Origin: Paenibacillus chitinolyticus NBRC 15660 | GTDB taxonomy: Bacteria > Bacillota > Bacilli > Paenibacillales > NBRC-103111 | DNA: 61,043 nt | Assembly (NCBI RefSeq): GCF_000739915.1 | Contig: NZ_BBJT01000021.1 | Span: 1 to 61,043, forward strand | Direction of reading: 5' to 3' | In this document: positions 25,649 to 34,788 of the stretch, in pieces | How positions within the stretch are numbered: position 1 is the stretch's first letter | Layout: each line of letters starts with the position of its first letter | The notes under the pieces: model-generated | What the model saw: only the letters and a program-made list of their open reading frames with translations | Told to the model about the DNA's origin: nothing | Database searches by the model: none | Made by a program: the position numbers and the translations under genes

Positions 25649-28234
25649 GTGAACATTCAAACCCGCGTCCATACGATTTTCATGCTGGTCGGTTCGACCG
25701 AATGCGGCAAAACGACTTTCGCCAAGGAGGTTCTCATTCCCGGTCTTCAATTCGAGGCTTCCGATAAAGCGGTGAAAGCGAACGTCCAATATTTGTCCTC
25801 GGACCTTATCCGGCAGGAAATTCTCGGATTCGATTACGATAAATACGATCAAATTATGCTGGAATCCAGCGGCCAGGCTTTTCATCTCTTGTTCGAACGG
25901 CTGAAGATGGCGACTTCTTTTCCCGTCAATGCCGAGTTTGTGGTGGTCGATACGACGGGACTGGCCGAGGATTTCCGCGAGAAGGTCCGTGCTGTGGCGA
26001 AGGAAAATAACTACAACCTGGAAGTCATCCTTTTCGATTACCGGAAGCGGCACGATTATTATGCGTCCGAACGGTCCAAGAAGCTGATTACATCGCATAT
26101 CAACCGGCTGAAAAAAGACGTGATGGGTTCGCTCTCCCGCGAAGGGTATACGAAAATCCACAAGGTGCGGGCCAAGGACTTCTATTCCCCGGATACGGGG
26201 GAGGCGAATGGAGCCTACACGGTCGAAATCCTCGATCTAGATGAGTATCTTGCAGCTGTGCTCCCGCAGGGGTACGACTGCATCATCGTCGGGGATGTCC
26301 ACGAATGTGTGGACGATCTGAAAGGACTCCTGCTGGACTACGGCTTTAAGCTCAGCGGCAATTCATTGGAGCTGCCGGAGAAGCTGCGCCATACGAAAAT
26401 CGTGCTGACGGGAGACTGGATCGATAAAGGCCATCGTACGAGAGCCGTCGTGGAGTTCCTTTACGAAAACCGTGAACACTTCTTGTTTGTCCTCGGTAAC
26501 CATGAGAACTTCGTGTTCAAATATTTGAAAGGCGAGATCGGCGGCGTGGAGGAGGAACTGTTTCATTCGTATTTCACGTCCGTGGAGACGTTGAGGAAGG
26601 ATGCCGAGCTGCTGCGGAAATTCAACGAACTCGTCGAAATTTCGAAGCCGTTTTACCGGAAGGTGGGTACCCGGGGGCCTTCTTTTTACGTGACGCATTC
26701 GCCGTGCCGCAATAAATATATCGGGAAGCTGGATGCGAATTCGGCGCGTCATCAGCGTAATTTCAGGCTGGACCGGGAAGAATCTTTCGAAAAGCAGCTC
26801 GCTTTTGTGAAGGAAGAAGCGGTCAGGAATCATCCGTATCACGTATTCGGTCACGTTGCGGCGAAGAACGCGTTCCGGATCGGGAACAAAATCCACGTGG
26901 ATACGGGCTGCGTGAACGGCAACAAACTGACTGCGGTCAGCCTGTCGTTCAAGCCGTTTTTCAAATCGCGCAGCGCGGAGGCGTCGGTACTGCCGGAAGA
27001 TCTGCCGGTTCTGTTCCGGGAAGAGCGCAAAGTGACTCTCCAGGACCTGGACGCCGAGGAACTGAGAAGGCTGCATTACTGCTCGAGGAACCGGGTCAAC
27101 ACCATCTCGGGAACCATGTCTCCCGCAGACAAAGACGAGACCGCCGGGGAACTGGAATCACTGAGGCAGGGTCTGCGCTACTTTGCGGATCATGGAGTGC
27201 ATCAAGTCGTGCTTCAGCCCAAATATATGGGCTCCCGATGCCAGATCTATTTGCACCGCGACCCCGATCACTGCTATGGCGTCAGTCGGAACGGCTACAA
27301 GATCAAGGGAGCCGATTTAAGCGATATTTTTAGAAGCCTGCTGGACAAATTCGATTCCTATATGGAAGAAAACAAAATAGCCGTGCTTCTGCTGGATGGC
27401 GAGCTGCTTCCTTGGCACGCTCTGGGCGAGGGGCTTATCGAGCGCCAGTTCAGGCCGATCGAGAAGGCGCTGGAAGCGGAGCTGGACTTTCTGAAGGCGA
27501 ACGGCTTTGAGGAGGCGTTCGGCAAACTTGCGGAGGCTTACACGGCAAGCGGCTTCGAAAAAGATCAGTTCACGATGCCGAAGGCCCGTTTAAGCGAAAA
27601 ATACGGTGCGAGCGTCTACCAGAACTACAAGCACATGCGCGGTCTGCTGGAGAAGCGGGTCCCGCTGGAAGAGCATGAGGCCGCCTACCGTACGTATAAA
27701 AGGCAGCTGGAGCTTTACGGGGAGGCTGGCGAGCCGGAATACAAGCCGTTTGCGATCCTCAAGTTGATATACGAAAACGGCGAAGAGCAGCTTCCGCAGA
27801 TGACGACGTCCGAGGCGTACGGATTTTTGTCCGGGGATGAGTTTCTTCTGCTGAATTTGGGAGACCCGGACAGCTATGAGAAGGCGGAGGCTTATTTCAA
27901 GAGTCTGACAACCGATTTTCATATGGAAGGGGTCGTTATCAAACCGGAACTGCCCGGCAGCGAGACCGTGCCTTACATGAAAGTCCGCAACGGGGATTAT
28001 TTGACCCTCGTTTACGGGTACGATTACCGTTTTCCGCACAAGTACGGCAAACTTATGAAGCAGAAGAACATCAAGCTCAAGCTGCGGACCTCGCTGAACG
28101 AATATCGTCTGAGCAAGGAAATGCTTGCCGTGAAATACAGCGATATATCGCCGGACAACGAGGCGTATAAGAAAGCGGCGGCCAATGTGCTGTTTGAAGT
28201 GGCGAAGGAGAAAGAGATCGACCCGAGGCTGTAG
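25649..28234 (+). CDS. pnkp: Bacterial Pnkp: RNA 5'-kinase / 2',3'-phosphatase / ligase
   Basis: The protein has 861 residues in three modules, as in Clostridium thermocellum Pnkp (870). The kinase P-loop GSTECGKT has K21, and SSDLIR (D52, R55) holds the acceptor residues. The metallophosphatase has GDVHE (D216, H218), GDWIDKG (D256) and GNHEN (about 283-287). The ligase/adenylyltransferase has QPKYMGSR, with candidate nucleotidyl Lys525, and a C-terminal EGVVIKPE motif. It heals and, with Hen1, seals RNA cut by ribotoxins. The GTG start at 25649 follows AAAAAGGAGG. A terminator lies 8 bases after the stop. Confidence 0.94.
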   Translation: MNIQTRVHTIFMLVGSTECGKTTFAKEVLIPGLQFEASDKAVKANVQYLSSDLIRQEILGFDYDKYDQIMLESSGQAFHLLFERLKMATSFPVNAEFVVVDTTGLAEDFREKVRAVAKENNYNLEVILFDYRKRHDYYASERSKKLITSHINRLKKDVMGSLSREGYTKIHKVRAKDFYSPDTGEANGAYTVEILDLDEYLAAVLPQGYDCIIVGDVHECVDDLKGLLLDYGFKLSGNSLELPEKLRHTKIVLTGDWIDKGHRTRAVVEFLYENREHFLFVLGNHENFVFKYLKGEIGGVEEELFHSYFTSVETLRKDAELLRKFNELVEISKPFYRKVGTRGPSFYVTHSPCRNKYIGKLDANSARHQRNFRLDREESFEKQLAFVKEEAVRNHPYHVFGHVAAKNAFRIGNKIHVDTGCVNGNKLTAVSLSFKPFFKSRSAEASVLPEDLPVLFREERKVTLQDLDAEELRRLHYCSRNRVNTISGTMSPADKDETAGELESLRQGLRYFADHGVHQVVLQPKYMGSRCQIYLHRDPDHCYGVSRNGYKIKGADLSDIFRSLLDKFDSYMEENKIAVLLLDGELLPWHALGEGLIERQFRPIEKALEAELDFLKANGFEEAFGKLAEAYTASGFEKDQFTMPKARLSEKYGASVYQNYKHMRGLLEKRVPLEEHEAAYRTYKRQLELYGEAGEPEYKPFAILKLIYENGEEQLPQMTTSEAYGFLSGDEFLLLNLGDPDSYEKAEAYFKSLTTDFHMEGVVIKPELPGSETVPYMKVRNGDYLTLVYGYDYRFPHKYGKLMKQKNIKLKLRTSLNEYRLSKEMLAVKYSDISPDNEAYKKAAANVLFEVAKEKEIDPRL

Positions 28235-28241
28235 AGCAAAT

Positions 28242-28275
28242 AAACCGTCCTGACGTTTTCGTTAGGACGGTTTTT
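28242..28275 (+). terminator. Terminator of hen1-pnkp (may also serve nrdDG)
   Basis: AAACCGTCCT and AGGACGGTTTTT form a perfect stem between the convergent pnkp and nrdG genes. Confidence 0.88.
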
Positions 28276-28369
28276 GGTGTGGACTGTCCGCGGTTCGGGC
28301 AGCCGAGCCGCCAGCAGCGTGCGGTTGACTGCTGTCGCCTGCCTGTCAAAAGCCAAGCGGGTACGGATG

Positions 28370-28903
28370 CTATGCCGTCGGCGGCTCTCGGTCCCAAGCG
28401 GACTGCCACAAAACGGCCTTCCGGTGACGTAGGCTTGACCCGATATCGATTAGCCGCTGATTGCGGCTTCCCCTATACAGAAGCGCCGGGTCCCGGAGCT
28501 CCTCCACATACCGGCCGTCTACGAGCACTTGGCAGCGGCTTAGCAGACCGAATTCAACGCTCTCCGGATTTGCGGCGAGTTCTTCGTAAGTATAGCCGCT
28601 GTAAATCCAGACGTTGACGGTGCCCGCTCTCTGCCGGAGACGGTCCAGAAATGAACTCACCTCACCGGCGGAAAAGAAGGGATCGCCGCCCAGAATGGAT
28701 ATGCCGTCGAGTAGGGGGTTGCTCTGAATTTCGGCGATAATCCGCTCTTCCCAGTCAGTTCCCATGGGCGTGCCGTAATCGAAGTCCCACGTCCTGGGGC
28801 TGAAGCACCCCCGGCAGTAATGCCGGCAGCCGCTAATATAGAGAGCTGTCCGCAGCCCCTCGCCTTCGTCAATGGTCTCGGGTGCATAACCGCAAATATT
28901 CAT
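28370..28903 (-). CDS. nrdG: Anaerobic ribonucleotide reductase activating protein NrdG
   Basis: This is a 177-residue radical-SAM activase of normal length. The iron-sulfur cluster motif is CRHYCRGC (C26, C30, C33), followed by GGDPFF and the downstream glycine-rich region. It uses S-adenosylmethionine to install the glycyl radical on NrdD. The ATG overlaps the nrdD stop codon (ATGA, 28900-28903), so the two are translationally coupled. Confidence 0.95.
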   Translation of the reverse strand: MNICGYAPETIDEGEGLRTALYISGCRHYCRGCFSPRTWDFDYGTPMGTDWEERIIAEIQSNPLLDGISILGGDPFFSAGEVSSFLDRLRQRAGTVNVWIYSGYTYEELAANPESVEFGLLSRCQVLVDGRYVEELRDPALLYRGSRNQRLIDIGSSLRHRKAVLWQSAWDREPPTA

Positions 28904-30879
28904 GGACTGTGTTTCACCCGGTCTCTGACCTCGGCCTGCTTGGCCCCGTTAAAGCGAGTCTGGTAGTCTCCGGTCAGATAGCCGGTCACACGACGCAGGC
29001 GGCGGATATGTACGTCCTTTTCATGACTGCCGCAAGCAGGACAAACGGCACCGATAATGCCTTCGTAACCGCAAGCACTGCAGCGGTCGATGGGATGATT
29101 GATGCTGAAATAGCTGACCTGCCGGGAAAGCGCAAACTTAATGATTTTGACAAAGGCGGGCATGTTGTTGCGGGCATTCCCATTCAGTTCCACGTAGGTG
29201 ATGGCTCCGGCGTTGCATAAATCGTGGAACGGGGCTTCCAGACGGATCTTTTCCGCCGATGTCATCGGATGATACACGGGAATATGAAAAGAGTTCGTGT
29301 AATATTCACGGTCAGTGACACCGGGCAGGCAGCCGTAAGCTTCCCGGTCCCGCTTGGTGAACTTGCCGGACAATCCTTCGGCAGGAGTCGCGAATAGCGT
29401 AAGGTTGATGTTCAGCTCCTCGCTTTTGGCATCGCAGAAATGACGCAGATAACGGATCAGCTCGATGGCTTTGGCGTACACCTGCGGGCTTTCACCGTGG
29501 TGAGAGCCGTACATCGCTTTCATGCATTCGGCTAGGCCGATGAATCCGATAGACAGGCTGCCGTGTTTGAGCAGGTCGCCTACAGTATCGTCGGGATCAA
29601 GCTGTTCCCCGCCTTCCCAGACGCCTTCCCGCATCATGAAATCCGATGCTTTAGTCTTCTGGGCGGCTTGAATGCCGAAACGGTGCAGCAATCCGTCAAG
29701 AGCAATCTCGAGATAACGAGTGAGTTTGCGGTAAAACCCCGCTTCATCCGCCTTACTGCGACGGCCCGAAACGATGCCGTACTCTATGCCGGGCTTCACC
29801 AGATTCAGCGTATTGAAGGACAGATTGCCTTTGCCGGACAAACGGTTCCGGCCGAATCGGTCGGCGACAACCCGGGTACGGCAGCCCATAGTGGCGAACT
29901 CCGTATCGGGATCGGCCGGGTCGTAGTGTTCGAGGTTGAGCGGGGCATCCAGATTGGCGAAGTTCGGATACAGCCTTCGCGACGAACATTCAGCCGCTTT
30001 CAGGAACAGGGTGTAATTCGGGTCCCCGGATTCCAGATTTACGCCTTTCTTGCATTTGAAAATCTGAATAGGAAAAATCGGTGTCTCCCCGTGCCCGAGT
30101 CCTCTCATCGTTGCTGTTAAAATGGACCGAATGACCAACTGCCCTTCGGGGGAAGTACAGGTCCCGTAATTGATGCTGGTAAACGGGATTTGTCCGCCTG
30201 CGCGGCTGGACATGGTGTTCAGGTTATGAATCAGACTCTCTGCGCCCTGCATCGTCTCCTCTTCGGTCTCTTCAAGCGCATAACGATAAGATTCGGGGCA
30301 TAATACCCGCAAATCCGCCCGGCTCATCGAGATGCCCCGCTCGTCGTCTACCGGTTCGTTCTCGCCGAAATATCGCAGCGCCTTCCTGAAATGTTTGGCA
30401 AACGACTTGGCCACATAAGGAGCAAGGTCGTGATCGAGCTTATTGGCGGAAACACCGCCGTACTGGGCGTTCTGCTGCGATTGGAAGATGATGGCGACGA
30501 GCGCCATCGCCGACGAGATTGAGTTTGGCGGCCGCACGCTGCCGCTGCCTGTATCAAATCCTCGCCGAAGCAGTTTGGCGAACGGAATAAACATGCAGTT
30601 GGTCGTTCCGAGTACGTACTGGTCCAGATCGTGCACATACAAATAATTGGCGTCTACAGCCTGTACCAGAATCGCAGGCATCGTAAAACGCCGGGCGTAC
30701 CATCTGGCATACTCGCTTCCGAACTTGCTCATTTTCCCCGAGAAACTCTCTCCGTTCAGATTGGCATTCTCGCGCAGAAGATCGGCATCGCTGCCCTCCA
30801 TAATGGCGTCTCCCCATTGTTTTATTTCCTCCAGCATGGCATCGGCGTTGCCCAGGCCCGTCCTGTCTAACAACGACAT
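28900..30879 (-). CDS. nrdD: Anaerobic ribonucleoside-triphosphate reductase NrdD (class III), without ATP-cone
   Basis: The protein is about 659 residues from the ATG at 30879, which has GGGAG eight bases upstream. It reduces ribonucleotides without oxygen. The catalytic barrel motifs are present (DLDQYVLGTTNCMF, PPNSISSAMA, MGCRTRV). The C-terminal CSACG...CPACG zinc site and RRVTGYLTGD glycyl-radical loop are intact. The N-terminus starts directly in the catalytic domain, and I see no ATP-cone, which in typical NrdD proteins binds the activity effector dATP/ATP. A longer frame to 30933 adds no such domain. Two NrdR boxes lie upstream. Confidence 0.95.
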   Translation of the reverse strand: MSLLDRTGLGNADAMLEEIKQWGDAIMEGSDADLLRENANLNGESFSGKMSKFGSEYARWYARRFTMPAILVQAVDANYLYVHDLDQYVLGTTNCMFIPFAKLLRRGFDTGSGSVRPPNSISSAMALVAIIFQSQQNAQYGGVSANKLDHDLAPYVAKSFAKHFRKALRYFGENEPVDDERGISMSRADLRVLCPESYRYALEETEEETMQGAESLIHNLNTMSSRAGGQIPFTSINYGTCTSPEGQLVIRSILTATMRGLGHGETPIFPIQIFKCKKGVNLESGDPNYTLFLKAAECSSRRLYPNFANLDAPLNLEHYDPADPDTEFATMGCRTRVVADRFGRNRLSGKGNLSFNTLNLVKPGIEYGIVSGRRSKADEAGFYRKLTRYLEIALDGLLHRFGIQAAQKTKASDFMMREGVWEGGEQLDPDDTVGDLLKHGSLSIGFIGLAECMKAMYGSHHGESPQVYAKAIELIRYLRHFCDAKSEELNINLTLFATPAEGLSGKFTKRDREAYGCLPGVTDREYYTNSFHIPVYHPMTSAEKIRLEAPFHDLCNAGAITYVELNGNARNNMPAFVKIIKFALSRQVSYFSINHPIDRCSACGYEGIIGAVCPACGSHEKDVHIRRLRRVTGYLTGDYQTRFNGAKQAEVRDRVKHSP

Positions 30880-30967
30880 GTAGATGTCTCCCTTCCCAAA
30901 ACAGCAGATTATTACCGGTAAGAGGTCTCCCATTCAGATTGAGAGTTTTCATCTCCTTAGACCTAAA

Positions 30968-31014
30968 ACACTATATATAGATGTTTTCGTTTAATCTAGC
31001 ACACGATCTAGTGT
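30968..31014 (-). promoter_or_regulatory. Tandem NrdR boxes upstream of nrdDG
   Basis: ACACTATATATAGATG (30968-30983) and GCACACGATCTAGTGT (30999-31014) resemble the NrdR box consensus. Their starts are 31 bases apart, about three helical turns, as in known NrdR sites. NrdR would repress nrdDG and could also affect the divergent ypsA. Confidence 0.75.
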
Positions 31015-31130
31015 TTTGGTGTCGTTTAAATCACAGACAAGCAAGGCCCGTCCTTCCGCAGGCGGAATCCCTTCATTTCGTGTATATTGGAAGATGTACG
31101 TTATCACCCGCACCTAAGGAGTGTCCGCAG

Positions 31131-31688
31131 TTGAAAAACCTTCTCGTAACCGGCTACCGGGCGCATGAGCTGAACATTTTTAACGAAAAGCATGAAGGCA
31201 TTGAATATATCAAAAAATCGATCGCAGGCCGGCTGGTCCCGCTCATCGAAGACGGGCTGGAATGGGTGATCACGCCGGGACAATATGGGGTCGATCTGTG
31301 GGCATGCGAGGTCGTGATCGGACTCAAGAAGGAGTATCCCCAGCTGAAGCTTTCGATTCTGACCGCCTACGCCAACCCGGAAGAGAAATGGAAGGAAGAC
31401 AAGCAGGAGTTTTACCGCGGCATCCTGAAGGACGTGGATTTCTACGGAGCCGTCAGCAAGCAGCCGTATGCCGGCGTGTGGCAGCTTCAGGCACGGGACG
31501 ACCTTCTTCTGCGCAAAACGGACGGCCTTCTTCTTTTTTATGACGAAGAAGCGGGCGAGGGGAGTCCCCGTTTTATGAAAGAGCGGGCCCTCAAGAAGCA
31601 GAACGAAGACGGATACGCCGTTATGATCATCACGCCCGAAGAGATCCAGGACATAGCGGACGAAGAGAACCGGGCGGATTTTTACTGA
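31131..31688 (+). CDS. ypsA: YpsA family SLOG-domain protein (DUF1273)
   Basis: The protein is 185 residues from the TTG at 31131, which follows AAGGAG with 9 bases of spacing. B. subtilis YpsA is about the same length. The upstream frame to 30981 runs through the NrdR region and is rejected. Recognisable features are VTGYRAHELNIF at the N-terminus, WVITPGQYGVDLWACEV, and KTDGLLLFYDEE..GSPRFM near the C-terminus. SLOG proteins bind nucleotide-like ligands; YpsA influences cell division in Firmicutes. The gene is divergent from nrdDG. Confidence 0.92.
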   Translation: MKNLLVTGYRAHELNIFNEKHEGIEYIKKSIAGRLVPLIEDGLEWVITPGQYGVDLWACEVVIGLKKEYPQLKLSILTAYANPEEKWKEDKQEFYRGILKDVDFYGAVSKQPYAGVWQLQARDDLLLRKTDGLLLFYDEEAGEGSPRFMKERALKKQNEDGYAVMIITPEEIQDIADEENRADFY

Positions 31689-31704
31689 CCGCATCCCGGC
31701 CTAT

Positions 31705-31769
31705 ATGACATTTATCATGTGCCCTCATGACGTTTATGACTACTGCGCGCAAGCGGTTATCTCTATAAT
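31705..31769 (+). promoter_or_regulatory. des promoter with DesR-type direct repeats
   Basis: TATAAT (31764-31769) has no good -35. Two direct repeats, ATGACATTTATCA (31705-31717) and ATGACGTTTATGA (31727-31739), lie 22 bases apart. With a start near 31776 they cover about -71 to -37, matching where DesR binds and activates the B. subtilis des promoter. Confidence 0.72.
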
Positions 31770-31835
31770 GGGGGTAGAATAGCGCGCTGATGCCCGGTGA
31801 TTGACCCCGCGTCAGAACGAGGAGGACACATAAGA

Positions 31836-32891
31836 ATGTCTCAGACGAAAGTTATGAATTTGAAAAAAGATGTCGCCCCCTACGAAAAAACCGATACAAA
31901 ATCCAGTATCCGGCAGATTTTCAACACGATTGTGCCTCTCCTCCTGCTGTGGTATGCGGCTTACGCAAGCCTTTCCGTCTCCTACTGGATCACGCTTCCT
32001 CTAACTTTAATCACAGCCGGGTTTGTCATCCGGACGTTCATCATATTTCACGACTGCTGTCATCAGTCTTTCTTTAAAAGCCGCCGGGCGAACGATATTC
32101 TCGGCACGATTACCGGCGTTCTGACGCTTTGTCCGTACGAGCAGTGGAAATACAGCCACTCCGTGCACCACGCCACCAGCAGCAATCTCGACAAGCGCGG
32201 CACCGGAGACATGTGGGTGCTGACCGTGGAAGAATACGCGGCGGCTCCTTGGTTCCGCAAGGCCGCTTACCGCATCTACCGCAATCCGCTAGTCATGTTC
32301 GGCCTCGGGCCGATTGCCGTCTTCCTGATCCAGTACCGTTTCAACCGCAAGAAAGCGAAGCGCAAGGAACGCATCAACACGTATGTAACCAACATCTTGA
32401 TCGTGCTGCTGTATGCGCTGATGTGCTGGCTGATCGGCTGGGAGGCATTCGTGCTCGTGCAGGCGCCGGTCTTCTTCGTCTCGGGACTGCTGGGCATCTG
32501 GCTCTTCTATGTGCAGCACCAGTTCGAAGATTCCTACTTCGAGAAGGAAGACGAGTGGAGCTACGTGAAAGCGGCCGTTGACGGCAGCTCTTACTACCAG
32601 CTTCCGAAAGTTTTGCAGTGGATCACAGGCAACATCGGCTACCATCACGTTCACCATCTGAGCCCGAGAGTGCCGAATTACCACCTGGAAAAAGCGCACA
32701 ATTCCACGCCCCCTCTACAAAAAGCGACGACCATCACGCTCCGCACGAGCCTGCAGTCTCTCCGTTTCCGTCTGTGGGATGAAAAAGGCAAGACGTTCGT
32801 AAGCTTTAAAGATGTCAAACATGTGCTCCGCACGCCGGGAGCCGCAAGTGATGTCCTGAAAAATCGGAAACCGGGTTTCCAGGGCGAATAA
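31836..32891 (+). CDS. des: Membrane fatty acid desaturase (Des-like)
   Basis: The protein has 351 residues, the same size as B. subtilis delta-5 desaturase (352). The three histidine boxes are present: HDCCHQ, HSVHH and HVHHLSP, with hydrophobic segments between them. It inserts a double bond in membrane phospholipid acyl chains. I chose the ATG at 31836, preceded by CGAGGAGGACAC. It is followed by desK and desR, the cold-sensing pair that controls it in Bacillus, and its promoter carries DesR-like repeats. Confidence 0.95.
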   Translation: MSQTKVMNLKKDVAPYEKTDTKSSIRQIFNTIVPLLLLWYAAYASLSVSYWITLPLTLITAGFVIRTFIIFHDCCHQSFFKSRRANDILGTITGVLTLCPYEQWKYSHSVHHATSSNLDKRGTGDMWVLTVEEYAAAPWFRKAAYRIYRNPLVMFGLGPIAVFLIQYRFNRKKAKRKERINTYVTNILIVLLYALMCWLIGWEAFVLVQAPVFFVSGLLGIWLFYVQHQFEDSYFEKEDEWSYVKAAVDGSSYYQLPKVLQWITGNIGYHHVHHLSPRVPNYHLEKAHNSTPPLQKATTITLRTSLQSLRFRLWDEKGKTFVSFKDVKHVLRTPGAASDVLKNRKPGFQGE

Positions 32892-32956
32892 CCCCAAACT
32901 TAACGGTTTATGCTAAAATGGATGTAAAATGGCGCCACAGAAAAGGTGAAGAGACC

Positions 32957-34093
32957 ATGCAGAATTGGATTCGAATTTTTCAGAAAAACACCGGTCTCAG
33001 TCCTTATGTGTGGGTAGTCTTTTACATCCTTCCTTTTTATTTCATATTCAGTTCGGGTTCCACCCTCAAGAACGTCTTCGGCATCGGCATGATCATCGTG
33101 TTTTTCTGCTGCTATGTGCTGTCCGTCGTATCGAAGGGGTGGCTTGTGTATTTCTGGACGAGCGTCCAGATCGTCGTTTCGATCTCGATGACGGTGCTGT
33201 TCGGGTATGTGTATTTCTCGCTGTTTCTCGCTTTTTTTATCGGGAATATCCATAACAAGATCGGCTTCTTCACCTTCTATACCATTCATCTGGTAAGTAC
33301 GATCGCTACGATCAATTACGGGTTTGTCACGCAAAATCCGGTCTTCATTACGCAGCTGCCGTTCGTGTTGATTTCCCTGATCGGGGTGATCTTGCTTCCG
33401 GTCAATACGTATACCAAGAACAAACGGGACAAGCTGCAGGAGCAGCTGGAGGATGCGAACAAGCGGATTGACGAGCTGGTCAAGCTGGAGGAACGCCAGC
33501 GGATCGCCCGGGATTTGCACGACACGCTGGGGCAGAAGCTTTCTCTGATCGGACTCAAGAGCGATCTGGCGGGGAAGCTTATCGCCAAGAATCCGAGTCA
33601 GGCGCGGGCCGAGATTAACGATGTGCGGCAGACGGCGCGGAGCGCGCTGAAAGAAGTACGCGAGATGGTGACCAACATGCGCAGCACGCGGGTCGCCGAG
33701 GAAATGTTTCGGGTCAAGCAGATTCTGAAAGCGGCGCAGATTTCATTCAAGCTGGAAGGCGACCCGAAGCAGATCGACGCTTCGCTGATAACGGAGAATG
33801 TCGTCAGCATGTGCCTCAAAGAAGCGGTCACCAATGTGGTCAAGCACAGCGGTGCCACGGCCTGCACGATCGTGATCGAACCGTCGCGGACGGACCTCGT
33901 CGTCAAGGTGAAGGACAACGGGAACGGCCGGGCGGAGCAGTTCGATTATTTCCGCGGGAACGGGCTGCGCGGGATGAAAGAACGTCTGGAATTTATTAAC
34001 GGCACGCTGGACATTGTCTCCGACGGAGGGACCACGGTCGTCATGAAAATTCCGATCGTCTTGAAACAACCGGCAAAGGAGGCGGGGGAATGA
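32957..34093 (+). CDS. desK: Thermosensor histidine kinase DesK
   Basis: The protein has 378 residues with about five N-terminal membrane segments (residues 10-155), then a coiled linker and a HisKA_3 domain, RQRIARDLHDTLGQ. The phosphorylated His falls at residue 188, the same position as in B. subtilis DesK. A HATPase domain follows (LKEAVTNVVKHS, DNGNG, GLRGMKERLEFI). It senses membrane thickness and fluidity and acts as kinase or phosphatase on DesR. I chose the ATG at 32957. Its stop codon overlaps the desR start (ATGA). Confidence 0.94.
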   Translation: MQNWIRIFQKNTGLSPYVWVVFYILPFYFIFSSGSTLKNVFGIGMIIVFFCCYVLSVVSKGWLVYFWTSVQIVVSISMTVLFGYVYFSLFLAFFIGNIHNKIGFFTFYTIHLVSTIATINYGFVTQNPVFITQLPFVLISLIGVILLPVNTYTKNKRDKLQEQLEDANKRIDELVKLEERQRIARDLHDTLGQKLSLIGLKSDLAGKLIAKNPSQARAEINDVRQTARSALKEVREMVTNMRSTRVAEEMFRVKQILKAAQISFKLEGDPKQIDASLITENVVSMCLKEAVTNVVKHSGATACTIVIEPSRTDLVVKVKDNGNGRAEQFDYFRGNGLRGMKERLEFINGTLDIVSDGGTTVVMKIPIVLKQPAKEAGE

Positions 34094-34689
34094 TTCGCAT
34101 TGTGATCGCCGAGGATCAGCGGATGCTGCTGGGCGCGCTTGCTTCCCTGCTTAATCTGGAAGAAGATATGACCGTTGTCGGCGTCGCGGGCAACGGGGAA
34201 GACGCGCTGAAGCTTGTGCAGGAACACAAGCCGGACGTCTGCATCATGGACATCGAAATGCCGGCGAAGAGCGGGCTGGACGCGGCCGAGGAGCTGAAAG
34301 GCTCCGGCTGCAAGGTCATCATCCTGACGACGTTCGCCCGCTCCGGCTATTTCGAGCGCGCCATGAAGGCCGGCGTGAACGGCTACCTGCTCAAGGATAG
34401 CCCCAGCGAAGAACTGGCGGATTCCATCCGCAGCGTAATGGCGGGCCGGAGGCTCTACGCCTCGGAGCTGGTGGACGAAGCGTACAGTGGGGAAAATCCG
34501 CTGACGGAGCGGGAGAAGGAAGTGCTGCTTCTGATCGCCGACGGCAAGAATACGAAGGAGATCGCCAGCCAGATGTACATTACGACCGGGACGGTCCGCA
34601 ATTACATCTCGGTGATCCTCGACAAGCTGGACGTGAGCAACCGGATCGAAGCCATTACCCGCTTCAAGGAGAAGGGCTGGTTCAAATAA
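34090..34689 (+). CDS. desR: Response regulator DesR
   Basis: This is a 199-residue NarL-family regulator, exactly the usual DesR length. The receiver domain has phospho-acceptor D54 (IMDIEMP) and Lys in LLKDSPSEE, and the LuxR-type HTH is at about 135-190 (LTEREKEVLLLIADGKNTKEIA). Phosphorylated DesR activates des in the cold. GGAGGCGGGGGA precedes the ATG, which overlaps the desK stop by 4 bases. The presumed target repeats are at 31705-31739. Confidence 0.95.
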   Translation: MIRIVIAEDQRMLLGALASLLNLEEDMTVVGVAGNGEDALKLVQEHKPDVCIMDIEMPAKSGLDAAEELKGSGCKVIILTTFARSGYFERAMKAGVNGYLLKDSPSEELADSIRSVMAGRRLYASELVDEAYSGENPLTEREKEVLLLIADGKNTKEIASQMYITTGTVRNYISVILDKLDVSNRIEAITRFKEKGWFK

Positions 34690-34788
34690 ACCGGAACGGA
34701 CCTTGTCCGATCCCGGAGCGGCTCGATCCGTGCCGGACCAATATTTCCTTTCCGCAAACGCGTGTCCTGTGAAAATGGCGCAGACGCT

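Noticed and set aside
30554-30952. 132-codon minus-strand frame at the start of nrdD
   Set aside because: GGAG abuts its ATG with no spacing and the frame runs mostly inside nrdD in another register; it does not encode the missing ATP-cone.
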